Source: Rhipidocladum racemiflorum (Eukaryota; Streptophyta; Magnoliopsida; Poales; Poaceae). Taken from it: DNA of 64,000 bases. Position numbers and translations under genes: made by a program. The notes beneath the pieces were generated by a model. That model had not been told where the DNA came from. It made no database searches and saw nothing but the letters and a program-made list of their open reading frames with translations. The stretch covers positions 18,832,001 to 18,896,000 of the forward strand of contig CM070591.1 in NCBI GenBank assembly GCA_036346355.1, written 5' to 3'. Positions 11,024 to 22,888 of the stretch are shown here, piece after piece (position 1 is the first letter of the stretch; each line of letters begins with the position of its first letter).

Positions 11024-11040
11024 ATCTCCCCCTTTTTGGT
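11024..11040 (-). other. Terminal polypurine tract of Sirevirus G
   Basis: On the minus strand aaaaagggggagat directly precedes the LTR start. Another purine-rich run is at about 11370-11380 (complement of gctccccctaaa). Several tracts before the 3' LTR are typical of Sireviruses. Confidence 0.85.
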
Positions 11041-12298
11041 GATTTATGACAAACATTTTATCAACTTGCACCAAATGACAATATGAAGATATTTAGCATT
11101 GAAATGAACACGGAGAATAAGTAATTGATCATACTTACAAATTATTCTCCTCGTACTTACAAATGTTATCCCTCTTTTCATTGTCCCTTTTTGTCCAACG
11201 ATTAGGGGCGATTAGGTGGCAATAGATAAAACCATAAATTCTCCTCCTTTGTCATTAATCCGAAAAAGGAGCATATCCTTTCTCCCCTAGATTGCACACT
11301 CAGTAAAAAGATTAGGGAGAACAAAATAAAAGAAAGGAGCTAGTAATAAGACAATGATACCATAGAAATTAAGCTCCCCCTAAATCTAGGCAAGATATGA
11401 TATCAATTATATCCAAGATTTAGGTGATTGATGTTTCCAATTAGACCAACTTAAGGTTGTCATGATTAACAAGATATAAGAGAAGCTAAAGCATGACAAT
11501 TGAATTTAATAAGATACCAGTCAATGATACCTATTAATGATACTAATTGAAAACACCAATTGAAATGAACAACACCATTTAGAATGAGAAAATTAGCATA
11601 ATGGTGTGCAAAGACATTATTAAATATGGTCAGAAAGAAATATGTCCCTTATGTTGATTCTTGTCTATTGCATGTTCGAATCGGTCATGGTCAAGTCGCA
11701 TGGCCTCGGATCCCTTGGACTCTGGAGCTACACTCCTTTCCTTGATCTCACCATCGAAGTTGACACATTTTCCGAAACCTTGAATATCAACAGATAAGCA
11801 CACAATTTCCGGGAACAAATATCTTTCAACTTGACCCAAGTTAGTTTGATAATGTCTAAGTGCAATATGCAAGATAAAGATGATAAGCATGATAGTACCT
11901 TTTGCATGCAATTTTTCAAATGTAAGAACCCAAAGGAAGATCTTTTAAGATTAACTTACAAGAAGGATTGAAACACATTCAATTTTGAAATCCTCTTTTA
12001 GCAATAAAACTTCAATTCATTCAAAAGAGGAAACACTTTGAGTCTAAGATACAATTAAGTCCAGTCTCTAAAAGAACTTAGCCAAAGGATGCACTTTCAA
12101 TGAAATGAAAACTTAGCTAGATAAGTTCCACTTAGAAGCTTGGAGCAATGAAAAAGCTCACTTAGTTTTCATCTTGAAAGGCTTGCCAAGATAGCAAATG
12201 AAAGAACTAAAACTCAAAGCAAAGGTAAGTATCACAAGGGTTATTTAAAACTAATTCAAATGACTCACTTCATTTTATTAGGCTTTACGATAAACATC
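11041..12298 (-). other. 3' non-coding region of Sirevirus G (part 1)
   Basis: AT-rich, no convincing ORF. It lies between the polypurine tract of G and the point where the A solo LTR inserted (TSD gtgat, 12299-12303). It continues at 25368. Loose matches to (a)gtggtatc occur (for example the complement of gatacca near 11357). The pol genes of G are not present. Confidence 0.75.
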
Positions 12299-13290
12299 GT
12301 GATTGTAACACCCCAAAATTTTGCTTTCCTTAAATTCATGTGTGGTTTGGCACTTTGGTGAATTTTTGGAATTTTCTGGAATTTATTTGGATTTATTTGG
12401 AATTTATTTGAATTTATTCCATTTTGAAATAATTAAAGAATTTAATATTGCAAATAAAATTTTGTTGGAAATATTTTATTTGAGTCCCAAATACCCTAAA
12501 ATATTTTCCAGAATTTTTCTGGAATTTTTCCGAGTCTTTTGCTATTTTTAATGAATTAAATGAATTATTGGGAATTATTTTAAATATTAAATCGCTGGAA
12601 AATCAACTCGGGTCGGTTACTGTTCATCCGACCGAGCCCGAAGTCGAACTTGAGTTCGAGTCCGACCGAGCCGATTGACTCGATCAAACCACTCAAAACC
12701 ACTAATCGATCCCAACCGTTGGATCAAGATCCAACGGTGAGATCTGCCTGCACGGTTCGAGCCGCATCCGGCCGGATCCGATCGCATCCACGCGATCGTG
12801 GCCGTTGATCGTGCCACGTGGGCGGCCGTGAGTCATCGTCTCCGCTCGACTCGGCCGGAGAGCTCCGCGTGAACGAAGCGGCGAGGACACGGCTAGGGTT
12901 CCGATTTGCACGCACGCCGAGGCCGTATTTAAAGCGTGAGACGCGTCCCGAGGTTGCTCTCATCCTTGCGCACTCCGTTCCCGAGCCATCTCGCCTGAGC
13001 CGTCGCCGTTTGCCCGTCTGAGTTCGCGGAGTTGGAACTCTGTTGCGCCCGCGGTTTCGCCCGCTTTCCGCCGTCGTCCGTCGTCTTCCGCCGAAGGAGC
13101 CCAGATCGGATCCCGCGACGAGACGCACTCGAAGGAGGACTCATCTCGCCGGAGAGGCTCCGTAGCGCCCGTGCCCTTGGTCGCCGTCGTCCCGTCTCCG
13201 GTGCACCAAGCCCCGCCGCGACGCCATCGTCACCGCGAGAGTTCTCGGCCGTCCGATCAAGATCCGACGATCCACGGTGAGCCACGTTCT

Positions 13291-15501
13291 TGTAACACCC
13301 GGCATTTAATATGCCCGAATGCTACCAAACACAAGCTAAACAACAACTAAATACCACATTTAACATAAAATTCCAGCAAAGGTGCATAGGCTAAAACCGA
13401 GATTTCGGCGACCTCCTTTGTTTTATAATGAATTTAATGAACAGCAACAATATAGCATTATATGGCAATAAGAGAAACATCTAAAACAGCAATAAATAAA
13501 GTCTTAACGACAATAAGAGACTAACATTAAGCTCTTAAGGTTCCAAGTGTCAAACAAACAATAGAACTCTCATTAACCAAGCTAAGACTTAATTTTAAAG
13601 ACCATCACACGCAATTTATTATCAAACTAAATGAATTGACTTGGGGAAACATTAAGGTGAAGCAACATGTGAGCGTGTGACTATTACCCTTTCCCGCATG
13701 CCGTTCTCATGGTACCTAAAACAACAAGAAAACACAAGGGTGAGTTCGAAAACTTCAGCAAGCATCTTGCAATGGACAACAAGCATAACAACATGGCAAT
13801 AACATCTTCCATCATGTATATCATCTCATTCATGATTACTTATCAATATCATCATCAATTTGTATGCGTAGTAATGCAATGCTCGACCCTCTGGAACCTC
13901 ATACCGGTATGGGAAGTACACACCCGTCGGTGTGCACCCTTTCCCCTTCCATCCCGAAGATGGAGGGTGCCTACTCGCTTCCAAACACCACGTGGATGGA
14001 ATCACGACATAGGACTTACTCAATGGCGTTCCGGACTAGTCATAACTTTCTCACCGACCTTGCCGGACTAGCTATGACTTTCTCACCGCCCTCGCCCTAT
14101 CTCATGACATGCATGCAACCATGCCAAATATCATATTTAATTCACATATTAACACATGGCATCATAATATGTTAAACATGCTCATCATATCATATCAATC
14201 ATTAACACATGGCAAGTGGACATATATCATGTAAACAATTCCATCTAATCTCAACATGCAACCTACAACTCGCTATCCATCACAACACACTTGCCTCAAC
14301 CACGTGCAACGGATTGGCGGGAAGAAGAGGGAACTCCGGGTCACACCACCTGCACATAGGCATCACACACTCACAATCATAACCTCAAAACAGTACACAC
14401 GCCCCATCTAACCCGACATTGCCAACTACTCGCAAAACCTAAAAACAGAGGTTCTGTCGGCGGGACAGCAGCCTTGCAAAAGGCATAACTTGAGTTCTGG
14501 GACTCCAAATCGAATAAACGAGTACACCGTCGCGAAGCTTAGGAAATTTCCCAACTTTTTCTAGTTATAGGGAAAGACTGATTCGGACTCTAAAATTGTT
14601 TAATCTACAGATTACCACAATCTGTTCCAGTTACGTCACAGATTTTTAGGCGCTCGGTAAAACAGCCATAACTTTCAAACGGCTGATCGGAAATTAACGT
14701 GCTTTACGTCCACGGAAAGATAATTAAATTATCTACAACTTCCTAGAAGTCCGTACGGTCGGATTCGGATTCTAAATCGACGGAAACTCGAACCCTAGTT
14801 CGACTGCTCAATCTGCCCGAAAACAGAAACGTGGACAAGTTTAGATCTAACCCAAATTACTTCAATCCAGCGCCTCCAATTGATCTAAAAACTTGATAAA
14901 CACCCTAATAACAGAACCTAGATCATCCCCAAGGATCCCCAAGATCATACCTTGGCCCGATGCACAAAACTCCAATGAATCTCCTCGCGAATCGCTCCTC
15001 GCTCCACGCTCCTCGCTCCTCGCTCCACGCTCCTCGCTCCTCGCTCCTCACTCCACGGGATGACTCCACGAGGTGCAGGGGTGGGGAGGCCACCCAAAGG
15101 CAGCAAGGGGTGGAGGAGAGGTGGTGGAGAGGTGGGGAGCAATGGGGCAAAGGGGAGGTGGAGGCACACAAGAGGGAGAGGGAGAGGGGGAGGGGGCTAG
15201 GGCTAGGAGGAAGGGGTGGGGCGCACCAACAGCAGCATGGGCGCAAGGGGCTGGGGGGAGCCCCTTTTACCAGCCCTCAACCCAATCCTAGTCCGTTACG
15301 GAGTCCTAATCCATCCCACCAAAGCCCACCAAGGCCCAAAACTCCTCCGGGAAGGCCCAAAACCCCGAAAACGGCCCGAAAACGGCCCGGAAACGTTATT
15401 AACCCCCGATCCTTATGATTTTAACCTTATTTCCATATCTCATACTGTATTTAACCTTATCATGTTCAAAAATTAAGGATACGACACTCCGAGGTGTCAC
15501 A
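13291..15501 (-). repeat. 3' LTR of B (2,211 bp)
   Basis: On the minus strand it runs from TGTGACACCTCGG at 15501 to ...GGGTGTTACA at 13291. It has a low-complexity block of gctcctcgctccacg units at 14990-15060 and a weak TATA-like gtaaaagggg near 15262-15270. A donor-like AAG|GTATGA is at 14951/14950 and an acceptor-like TTGTTGTTTTAG ends at 13716, a predicted 1,235-nt leader intron. The stem-loop copy at 13741-13757 has one extra base. Confidence 0.92.
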
Positions 15502-15520
15502 TTCTTCCCCCCTTCAACGG
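15502..15520 (-). other. Polypurine tract of B
   Basis: On the minus strand gaaggggggaagaa directly before the LTR start TGTGACACC. The preceding 30 bp resemble the same region of element E (47465-47497). Confidence 0.9.
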
Positions 15521-15589
15521 GATTCGACCTCGAATCTAAACGCACCAATCACGAAACCCAGCAAAACCAAAGACAGCCAGATTTTCACA

Positions 15590-16880
15590 TCACATACCTG
15601 AGGTAAAAAGCTCGGGATACTTCTCGCGCATGCGAGATTCCAGCTCCCAAGTCGCTTCTCTCTCGATGCGATGTGACCACAAGACCTTGACAAACTTAAG
15701 CGTCCTGTTCTTCATCACTCGCTCAAGTCCCTGAATTTCCACAGGCCGGGACTCGAAGGTGAGGTCCTGCTCAAGCACTAATGGTTCCAATGGAACCACC
15801 AACTCCGGATCGTGCAAGTATTTCTTCAACATCGAGACATGGAACACATCATGCACACCTTGCATGGATTAGGTAGCTCTAGGCGATAGGCCAACACCTG
15901 CCAACTTCGGGCGAGGATAGGAAAAGGCCCAACATACCTTGGGTCGAAGCTTTCCTTTGGTGCCAAACGCACCACACCCTTGGTGGGAGATACTGCAAGA
16001 GTACGCTATCACCCACCTCAAACTCCAAGTCTCGCCTCCTCACATCGGCATAGCTCTTCATGCGCTCTGTCTTTGCGAGAAGGTTCTGCCGAACCTCCGA
16101 CACGCGATCAACGATCTGCTGAACCCAATCCGGCCCAAGAATAGCTCTCTCGCCCCAAAGATCCCAACAAAGTGGCGATCTGCACTTCCGACCATACAAG
16201 ACCTCATAAGGAGCAGCCGGATCTTTGGAATGGTAGCCGTTATTGTAAGCAAACTCTGCAAGGGGCAAATGGTCTTCCAGCTACCCTTCCAAGCCATCAC
16301 ACAGGCCCTGAGCATGTCCTCCAAAGTTTGGATGGTACGCTCGATCGCCCATCCTGTCTGAGGGTGAAAAGCGGTACTAAGGCGAAGGCTGCGTACCCAA
16401 AGCACTCTGCAAACTCTCCCGAGAACTTGGAGACGAACTTCGCATCCCGATCAGAGATAATGGTCTTGGGTACACCATGCAATCTCACGATCTCCCGCAC
16501 ATAGATGGGAGCCAACTCGCTCATTGAATTGGTCGTGCGGATGGGAATGAAATCTTGAGACTTGCCGAGACGGTCCACCACAACCCAAACAACATCCTTC
16601 CTCGTGGAGTACGAGGTAAGCCAACCACAAAATCCATGGAGATGTCATCCCATGGCCACACAGAATCTCCAAAGGCTGCAACAAGCCGGGGCGCTTTATG
16701 CTCAGCTTTGATCTTCGGCAAATCCCACAAGACGCCACATACTTGGCAATATCCACTCTCATCCTTTTCCACGAAATTCTTCTTCAAGTCCTGTACATCT
16801 TGGTCTCTCGGGATGGACCGTGTCTGGGTGCGATGAGCTTCTTCGAGGATGTCTTCTTTCACTTGAGATTTTTGGGGCAC
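15590..16880 (-). pseudogene. Integrase and chromodomain remnant of B
   Basis: Read right to left: zinc-finger C-x2-C in YVASCGICRRSK (about 16715), core start WDDISMDFVVGLPRT (about 16650), SDRDAKFVSKFSGEFAE (about 16440), a frameshifted FHPQTG...ERTIQTLEDML (about 16350), the C-terminal RRRDLEFEVGDSVLL (about 16030), then an intact 91-codon end (15590-15865). That end has GVHDVFHVSMLKKYL and a chromodomain with KVLWSHRIEREATWELESRM. Integrase inserts element DNA; the chromodomain guides it. At least four frame breaks are visible. Confidence 0.87.
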
Positions 16881-17179
16881 GCCTGATCGACCACTGAAAC
16901 CTCAAGGCTCCGCATCATCAACGATAAAGTCTCGGACTTGCCATCCTCAAGGCGCTTCCTCACCTGCTGGAGCAAGCGGTCATCTTCTTTGTGCCTCTCG
17001 CACACGTTCAGAATCGGCCGACTCAAGAATCATTTGAGTTTCAGCCTGCACGGTCCCCAAAGCAATAGGAGACTCCCAAGCGCTCAAAATCAGCAACAAG
17101 ACAATCAACAACAGGGGCATTGTCTTGCGGCGAGGGCGTCGGCCACCACATTTGCTTTCCCGGATGATACCTGGATAGT

Positions 17180-18619
17180 GAGGTCATAATCCTTTATCAA
17201 CTCTAGCCACCTCCTCTGCCTCAAGTTCAAATCTTTACGAGTAAAGATGTACTTGAGGCTCTTGTGATCGATGAAAATATCACAAGACTCGCCCGTCTGA
17301 GTAATGCCTCCATATCTTCAATGCAAACACCACGGCGGCTAGCTCAAGATCATGCGTGGGATAATTCTGCTCATGCTTTTTCAGCTGCCTCGAAGCATAA
17401 GCAATCACCTTGCCGTCTTGCATGAGCACACAACCAAGTCCCAACCGAGAAGCATCAGAATAAACAGTGAAGCGCTTCCCCGGCTCGGGAAGGGTAAGAA
17501 CAGGAAGCGATCACTAACTTCTCCTTCAAAGTGCAGGTTGTGCTCACACTCTGCAGTCCACTGGAACTTCATCCCTTTGTGAGTCAGCTGTGAAAGTGGC
17601 TTGGCAATGATAGAGAAATCCTGCACAAAACGCCGATAGTAGCCAGCCAACCCAAGGAAACTACGCACCTCTTTGACATTGGAAGGCCTCTTCCAATCCA
17701 AAGCTATTGAGACTTTGCTAGGATCTACCGATATGCCCTCTGGATTGATGATGTGGCCAAGAAAACCCACTTCTGAAATCCGAACTCGCACTTTTTCAGC
17801 TTAGCAAAGAATTGATTCTCCTCGTGGTACTCGGCACAAGCCTCAAGTGTCGCTCATGCTCCTCTTCGATTTAGAGTAAATCGAGAATGTCATCGATGAA
17901 CACTACCACAAACTCATCAAGGTACTTGTGTAGCATCTTGTTCATCGCCTCCATAAAGACAGCGAGGAGCATTAGTTAGTCCAAAAGACATAACTTTAAA
18001 TTCATAATGCCCATACCTAGTGGAGAAAGCGATCTTCTCAATGTCCTGCTCCCTCACACGGATCTGATTATACCCGATCAAGATCAATTTTGGAGAACAC
18101 CTTTGCTCCCTTCAGTTGGTCAAACAGATCCTCGATGCGAGGCAAAGGATACTTGTTTTTGACTGTCACTTGGTTAAGAGCACGATAATCAATGCACATA
18201 CGCCAACTTCCATCCTTCTTCGAGACGAAGAGGACGGGTGCTCCCCATGGCGATACGCTACGCCGAATGAAGCCTTTGGCCAACAGATCCTCCAACTGCT
18301 TCTTCAACTCGTCTTGAAAAGGTCGAGCCAAGCGGTATGGAGAGATAGAAATAGGTCGAGTGCCAGGAACAAGATCAATACGAAATTCCACATTCCTCAC
18401 GGGAGGTAGACCAGGCAACTCGTCAGGGAACACATCAACGAATTCCTTCACTACAGGAATCTCCTCAATGGAAACTGAAGAAGATGGTTTCTCAGACAAA
18501 GTCATGAGGAAACCCAATAGCCTCAAACGCCGACCAGAAAACAAACTAGTCAAAGCAAAGACGGAACTGGAGGGTATACCACCCTGAAAGGTCAACTCTT
18601 CCCCGGACGGGGCCTGCAA
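17180..18619 (-). pseudogene. Reverse transcriptase and RNase H remnant of B
   Basis: 18068-18619 is open and holds the linker EIPVVKEFVDVFPDELPGLPP and the palm entry KKDGSWRMCIDYRALNQVT, NKYPLPRIEDLFDQL and FSKIDL. The catalytic VVVFIDDIL lies near 17885-17920 in another frame and is followed by a stop. The connection GFLGHIINPEGISVDPSKV and RSFLGLAGYYRRFV is at 17580-17780. The RNase H part (THDLELAAVV, DHKSLKYIF) is traceable at 17200-17380. The protein would copy RNA to DNA and remove the RNA strand. Confidence 0.86.
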
Positions 18620-18930
18620 GGAAACTGTCTTCCAGAAACAACAGATCTTAGCACGGCATCGATGCAGCCATCCATGCCCAAAATGACATCAAAAGGAGCC
18701 AAGCCCGGATCACCATGAGATTGGCAAAGAAAACCTCATCATCAATGGCAATGGTGCAACCAGGGCAAACCAAAGAACTAGCAATCAACCCCCAGAGAAT
18801 CGACTAACACGGACTCGTAAATCCATTGAACTCCCAACTTAGCTCTACTAGCAAACTCCGGCGACACAAAAGAATAGGATGCCCGGAATCAAATAGAACA
18901 AAGGCATCAACGGAATCCACGAGCAGAGTA
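18620..18930 (-). pseudogene. Protease remnant of B
   Basis: The active-site triad is visible as F-D-S-G-H-P around 18870-18890 on the minus strand, preceded by L-V-D-S. The downstream half is frameshifted. Position between gag and reverse transcriptase fits the chromovirus order. Confidence 0.65.
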
Positions 18931-19239
18931 CCTGAAACCACCTCTGGATGCCCGATCGACTCGGCTTCGGCAGAGCGTACACTCTGGTGGCGCCGGACGA
19001 TGAGCCCGACTCAGGTGATGCCCCATCAAGGCTGGGGCGGAGGAGGAGGCAAGCGAGGAGGAGCAGGCAGCTGCGGGCACCCGATGCGCCCGGTGGCGCC
19101 CACGCAAAGGGTGGCTGAGAAGCAGGGGCAGCCATCAAGTGCACCGATCCTCTGGAAGACGCCGTGGAGTGGGAGGAGAAGGCACCGTCTCCCACTTGAT
19201 GATGCTCTTGGGGTTCATCCGGCAGACTCGCCCCATATG

Positions 19240-20333
19240 GCCGGGCTTGCCACGCAGTGGTTGCAACTCCGGTCCAACCACACTCTGAAGCACGGTGCTC
19301 GCCACCGCACTTGAAGCACTTCATGCCCTGCCGGCACAGATTTAACAAACCGCTCGCGAAGAAGATGACTGGCGGCCCCATCTTAGCCCACGAGGGGAGC
19401 CTGTCCTCCCTTGAACTTCTTGAAGGTGGGTCGTAGAGGACCCACCTCCTCCACCAAAGGTCCTCTTCCTCGCCTCGCCTGGGCCGCAGGAACCCCGAAC
19501 CTCCTGTGTTCGCTTGTCCCGGAGAGCTCCAACTCGAGCTCCATGCCCTTCGCTTGCTCCACCACAGAGCGAGAAGTCACGAGGGACCCGCCCCCATGAC
19601 AACTCTGAACTCCTGGTTGAGGCCCCTCACGGAACCTCCTAGCTTTCTCCCGATCGTTTACCGCCACAAATGCACGAAGCGCACCACGCGGTTGACCTCC
19701 TGCTCATACTCTGCGACCGACCTCTTTCCCTGGGCAAGAGTGGTCAGAGTAAGCTCCATCCTCTCAAGGAAAGACTCTGGATGGAACTTGGCTCGGAAGC
19801 GAGCCACAAAGTCCTCCAGTCCTTTGGACCCGGATCGGGGATCTAGCGGCCAGAACCCCTCCCACCGGATATCCGCTTGGCCCTTCAAATTTGAAAAGCC
19901 ACAAAGCGAGTCCTCTGAACCGAGGTCAAATCTAGGACCTCAAACTGCCTCTCCATGTACCGCAGCCAATCTGCGGACTGGATTGGCGTGCCTGCTCCGT
20001 CGAAAGTGTCAAGACGGAGGGACATCCACTCCCGGAGACTCATCCTCGGCTCTGGTGCGGCGAGCAACAACAGGGGCCACTGCAGGGGAGGCACAATAGC
20101 GAGGGCTGCTGCCCGTAACCGGGCGCAGCTCTGAATCTCCTCTCTGCAGAGCCTGAACTAAATCTTCATTTGCGGCGGGCACCCCGTTCCCGACCGTGCA
20201 GTGGAAGCTCCTCCTGGCTGGCCCACGAGCATTAAAGCGAAACGCTACCCTCAAGAATGCACTCCTCAACTCCCTGGGAGCCTCGCCCCTGGCCTCCACG
20301 GCCACGGCGTCCACGGCCTCTACCCCTCGGCAT
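19240..20333 (-). pseudogene. gag: gag remnant of B
   Basis: The likely start is the ATG at 20331-20333, opening an Arg/Gly-rich N-terminus (MPRGRGRGRRGRGG). The gag core appears as LDTFDGAGTPIQSADWLRYME (about 20010), WEGFWP...LEDFVARFRAKF (about 19810) and LAQGKRSVAEYEQEVNR (about 19710). A zinc knuckle CFKCGGEHRASEC is at about 19290-19330, with spacing C-x2-C-x3-H-x4-C, one residue short of the usual C-x2-C-x4-H-x4-C. Several frameshifts interrupt it. The upstream ATG in a longer frame (20395) is a shadow. Confidence 0.82.
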
Positions 20334-20647
20334 GGCTGCTTTAGACAGACAACCACCCAAACACGAAAGCACACACAATCAAGATCATAGATCAAACATC
20401 ATCATAAGCATATTCCTTATCACATAATCAAGCGCGATGCAATGATGAACCAAAACCCATCCTACTGTGCAACCAAGTGTGTCAGATTTTAGATTAGTTA
20501 TACCACTTTTACAAGTTTTAACGTTGCTATCCTATAACAAGGTTTTAGTTAGAACCTAAGCCATGTTTCTAAGTTATTCCACATCATATTTTAGTTGCAA
20601 CTTAAGGTATGACACTAAAAATACATATTCCAAGGACCTACAAACCA

Positions 20648-20660
20648 GCTCGATACCAAT
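20648..20660 (-). other. Primer binding site of B
   Basis: On the minus strand TTGGTATCGAGCTGG, two bases after the LTR end. It matches TGGTATCAGAGC with one base missing, so it may be impaired. Confidence 0.75.
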
Positions 20661-20661
20661 C

Positions 20662-22888
20662 AGTAACACCCAGGCAGTTAATATGCCCGAATGCTACCAA
20701 ACACAAGCTAAACAACAACTAAATACCACATTTAACATAAAATTCCAGCAAAGGTGCATAGGCTAAAAACCGAGATTTCGGCAGCACCTCCTTTGTTTTA
20801 TCATGAATTTAAGGAACAGCAACAATATAGCATTATATGGCAATAAGAGAAACATCTAAAACAGCAATAAATAAAGTCTTAACGACAATAAGAGACTAAC
20901 ATTAAGCTCTTAAGGTTCCAAGTGTCAAACAAACAATAGAACTCTCATTAACCAAGCTAAGACTTAATTTTAAAGACCATCACACGCAATTTATTATCAA
21001 ACTAAATGAATTGACTTGGGGAAACATTAAGGTGAAGCAACATGTGAGCGTGTGACTATTCCCCTTTCCCGCATGCCGTTCTCATGGTACCTAAAACAAC
21101 AAGAAAACACAAGGGTGAGTTCGAAAACTCAGCAAGCATACTGCAATGGACAACAAGCATAACAACATGGCAATAACATCTTCCATCATGTATATCATCT
21201 CATTCATGATTACTTATCAATATCATCATCAATTTGTATGCGTAGTAATGCAATGCTCCTGACCCTCTGGAACCTCATACCGGTATGGGAAGTACACACC
21301 CGTCGGTGTGCACCCTTTCCCCCTTCCATCCCGAAGATGGAGGGTGCCTACTCGCTTCCAAACACCACGTGGATGGAATCACGACATAGGACTTACTCAA
21401 TGGCGTTCCGGACTAGTCATAACTTTCTCACCGACCTTGCCGGACTAGCTATGACTTTCTCACCGCCCTCGCCCTATCTCATGACATGCATGCAACCATG
21501 CCAAATATCATATTTAATTCACATATTAACACATGGCATCATAATATGTTAAACATGCTCATCATATCATATCAATCATTAACACATGGCAAGTGGACAT
21601 ATATCATGTAAACAATTCCATCTAATCTCAACATGCAACCTACAACTCGCTATCCATCACAACACACTTGCCTCAACCACGTGCAACGGATTGGCGGGAA
21701 GAAGAGGGAACTCCCGGGGTCACACCACCTGCACATAGGCATCACACACTCACAATCATAACCTCAAAACAGTACACACGCCCCCATCTAACCCGACATT
21801 GCCAACTACTCGCAAAACCTAAAAACAGAGGTTCTGTCCCGGCGGGACAGCAGCCTTGCAAAAGGCATAACTTGAGTTCTGGGAGTCCAAATCGAATAAA
21901 CGAGTACACCGTCGCGAAGCTTAGGAAATTTCCCAACTTTTTCTAGTTATAGGGAAAGACTGATTCGGACTCTAAAATTGTTTAATCTACAGATTACCAC
22001 AATCTGTTCCAGTTACGTCACAGATTTTTAGGCGCTCGGTAAAACAGCCATAACTTTCAAACGGCTGATCGGAAATTAACGTGCTTTACGTCCACGGAAA
22101 GATAATTAAATTATCTACAACTTCCTAGAAGTCCGTACGGTCGGATTCGGATTCTAAATCGACGGAAACTCGAACCCTAGTTCGACTGCTCAATCTGCCC
22201 GAAAACAGAAACGTGGACAAGTTTAGATCTAACCCAAATTACTTCAATCCAGCGCCTCCAATTGATCTAAAAACTTGATAAACACCCTAATAACAGAACC
22301 TAGATCATCCCCAAGGATCCCCAAGATCATACCTTGGCCCGATGCACAAAACTCCAATGAATCTCCTCGCGAATCGCTCCTCGCTCCACGCTCCTCGCTC
22401 CTCGCTCCACGCTCCTCGCTCCTCGCTCCTCGCTCCACGGGATGACTCCACGAGGTGCAGGGGTGGGGAGGCCACCCAAAGGCAGCAAGGGGTGGAGGAG
22501 AGGTGGTGGAGAGGTGGGGAGCAATGGGGCAAAGGGGAGGTGGAGGCGCACAAGAGGGAGAGGGAGAGGGGGAGGGGGCTAGGGCTAGGAGGGGGAAGGG
22601 GTGGGGGCGCACCAACAGCAGCATGGGCGCAAGGGGGCTGGGGGGAGCCCCTTTTACCAGCCCTCAACCCAATCCTAGTCCGTTACGGAGTCCTAATCCA
22701 TCCCACCAAAGCCCACCAAGGCCCAAAACTCCTCCGGGAAGGCCCAAAACCCCGAAAACGGCCCGGAAACGGCCCGGAAACGTTATTAACACCCGATCCT
22801 TATGATTTTAACCTTATTTCCATATCTCATACTGTATTTAACCTTATCATGTTCAAAAATTAAGGATACGACACTCCGAGGTGTCACA
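20662..22888 (-). repeat. 5' LTR of B (2,227 bp)
   Basis: Copy of 13291-15501 with small indels. It holds the intact stem-loop TGAGTT-CGAA-AACTCA at 21116-21131, 25 nt from an acceptor-like AG ending at 21091, and the low-complexity gctcctcgctccacg block at 22371-22440. Confidence 0.92.

Larger units (their letters stand above)
13291..22888 (-). mobile_element. Element B: complete Ty3/gypsy chromovirus, decayed genes
   Basis: Minus-strand element: 5' LTR on the right (20662-22888), 3' LTR on the left (13291-15501). The target duplication gttct is perfect (13286-13290, 22889-22893). Gag, protease, reverse transcriptase, RNase H, integrase and chromodomain lie in order on the minus strand, all with frame breaks. 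It is inserted in the A solo LTR, ten bases after the donor-like site there. The LTRs are ~2.2 kb and differ mainly by small indels. Confidence 0.95.

Noticed and set aside
12702..13285. Overlapping 70-134 codon frames on both strands
   Set aside because: Same GC-rich LTR block in the solo A LTR.
14923..15418. 152-codon frame and its opposite-strand partners, repeated at 22244-22863
   Set aside because: They arise from the gctcctcgctccacg low-complexity block and Gly/Arg-rich GC DNA in the B LTR; present in both LTRs only because LTRs are duplicates.
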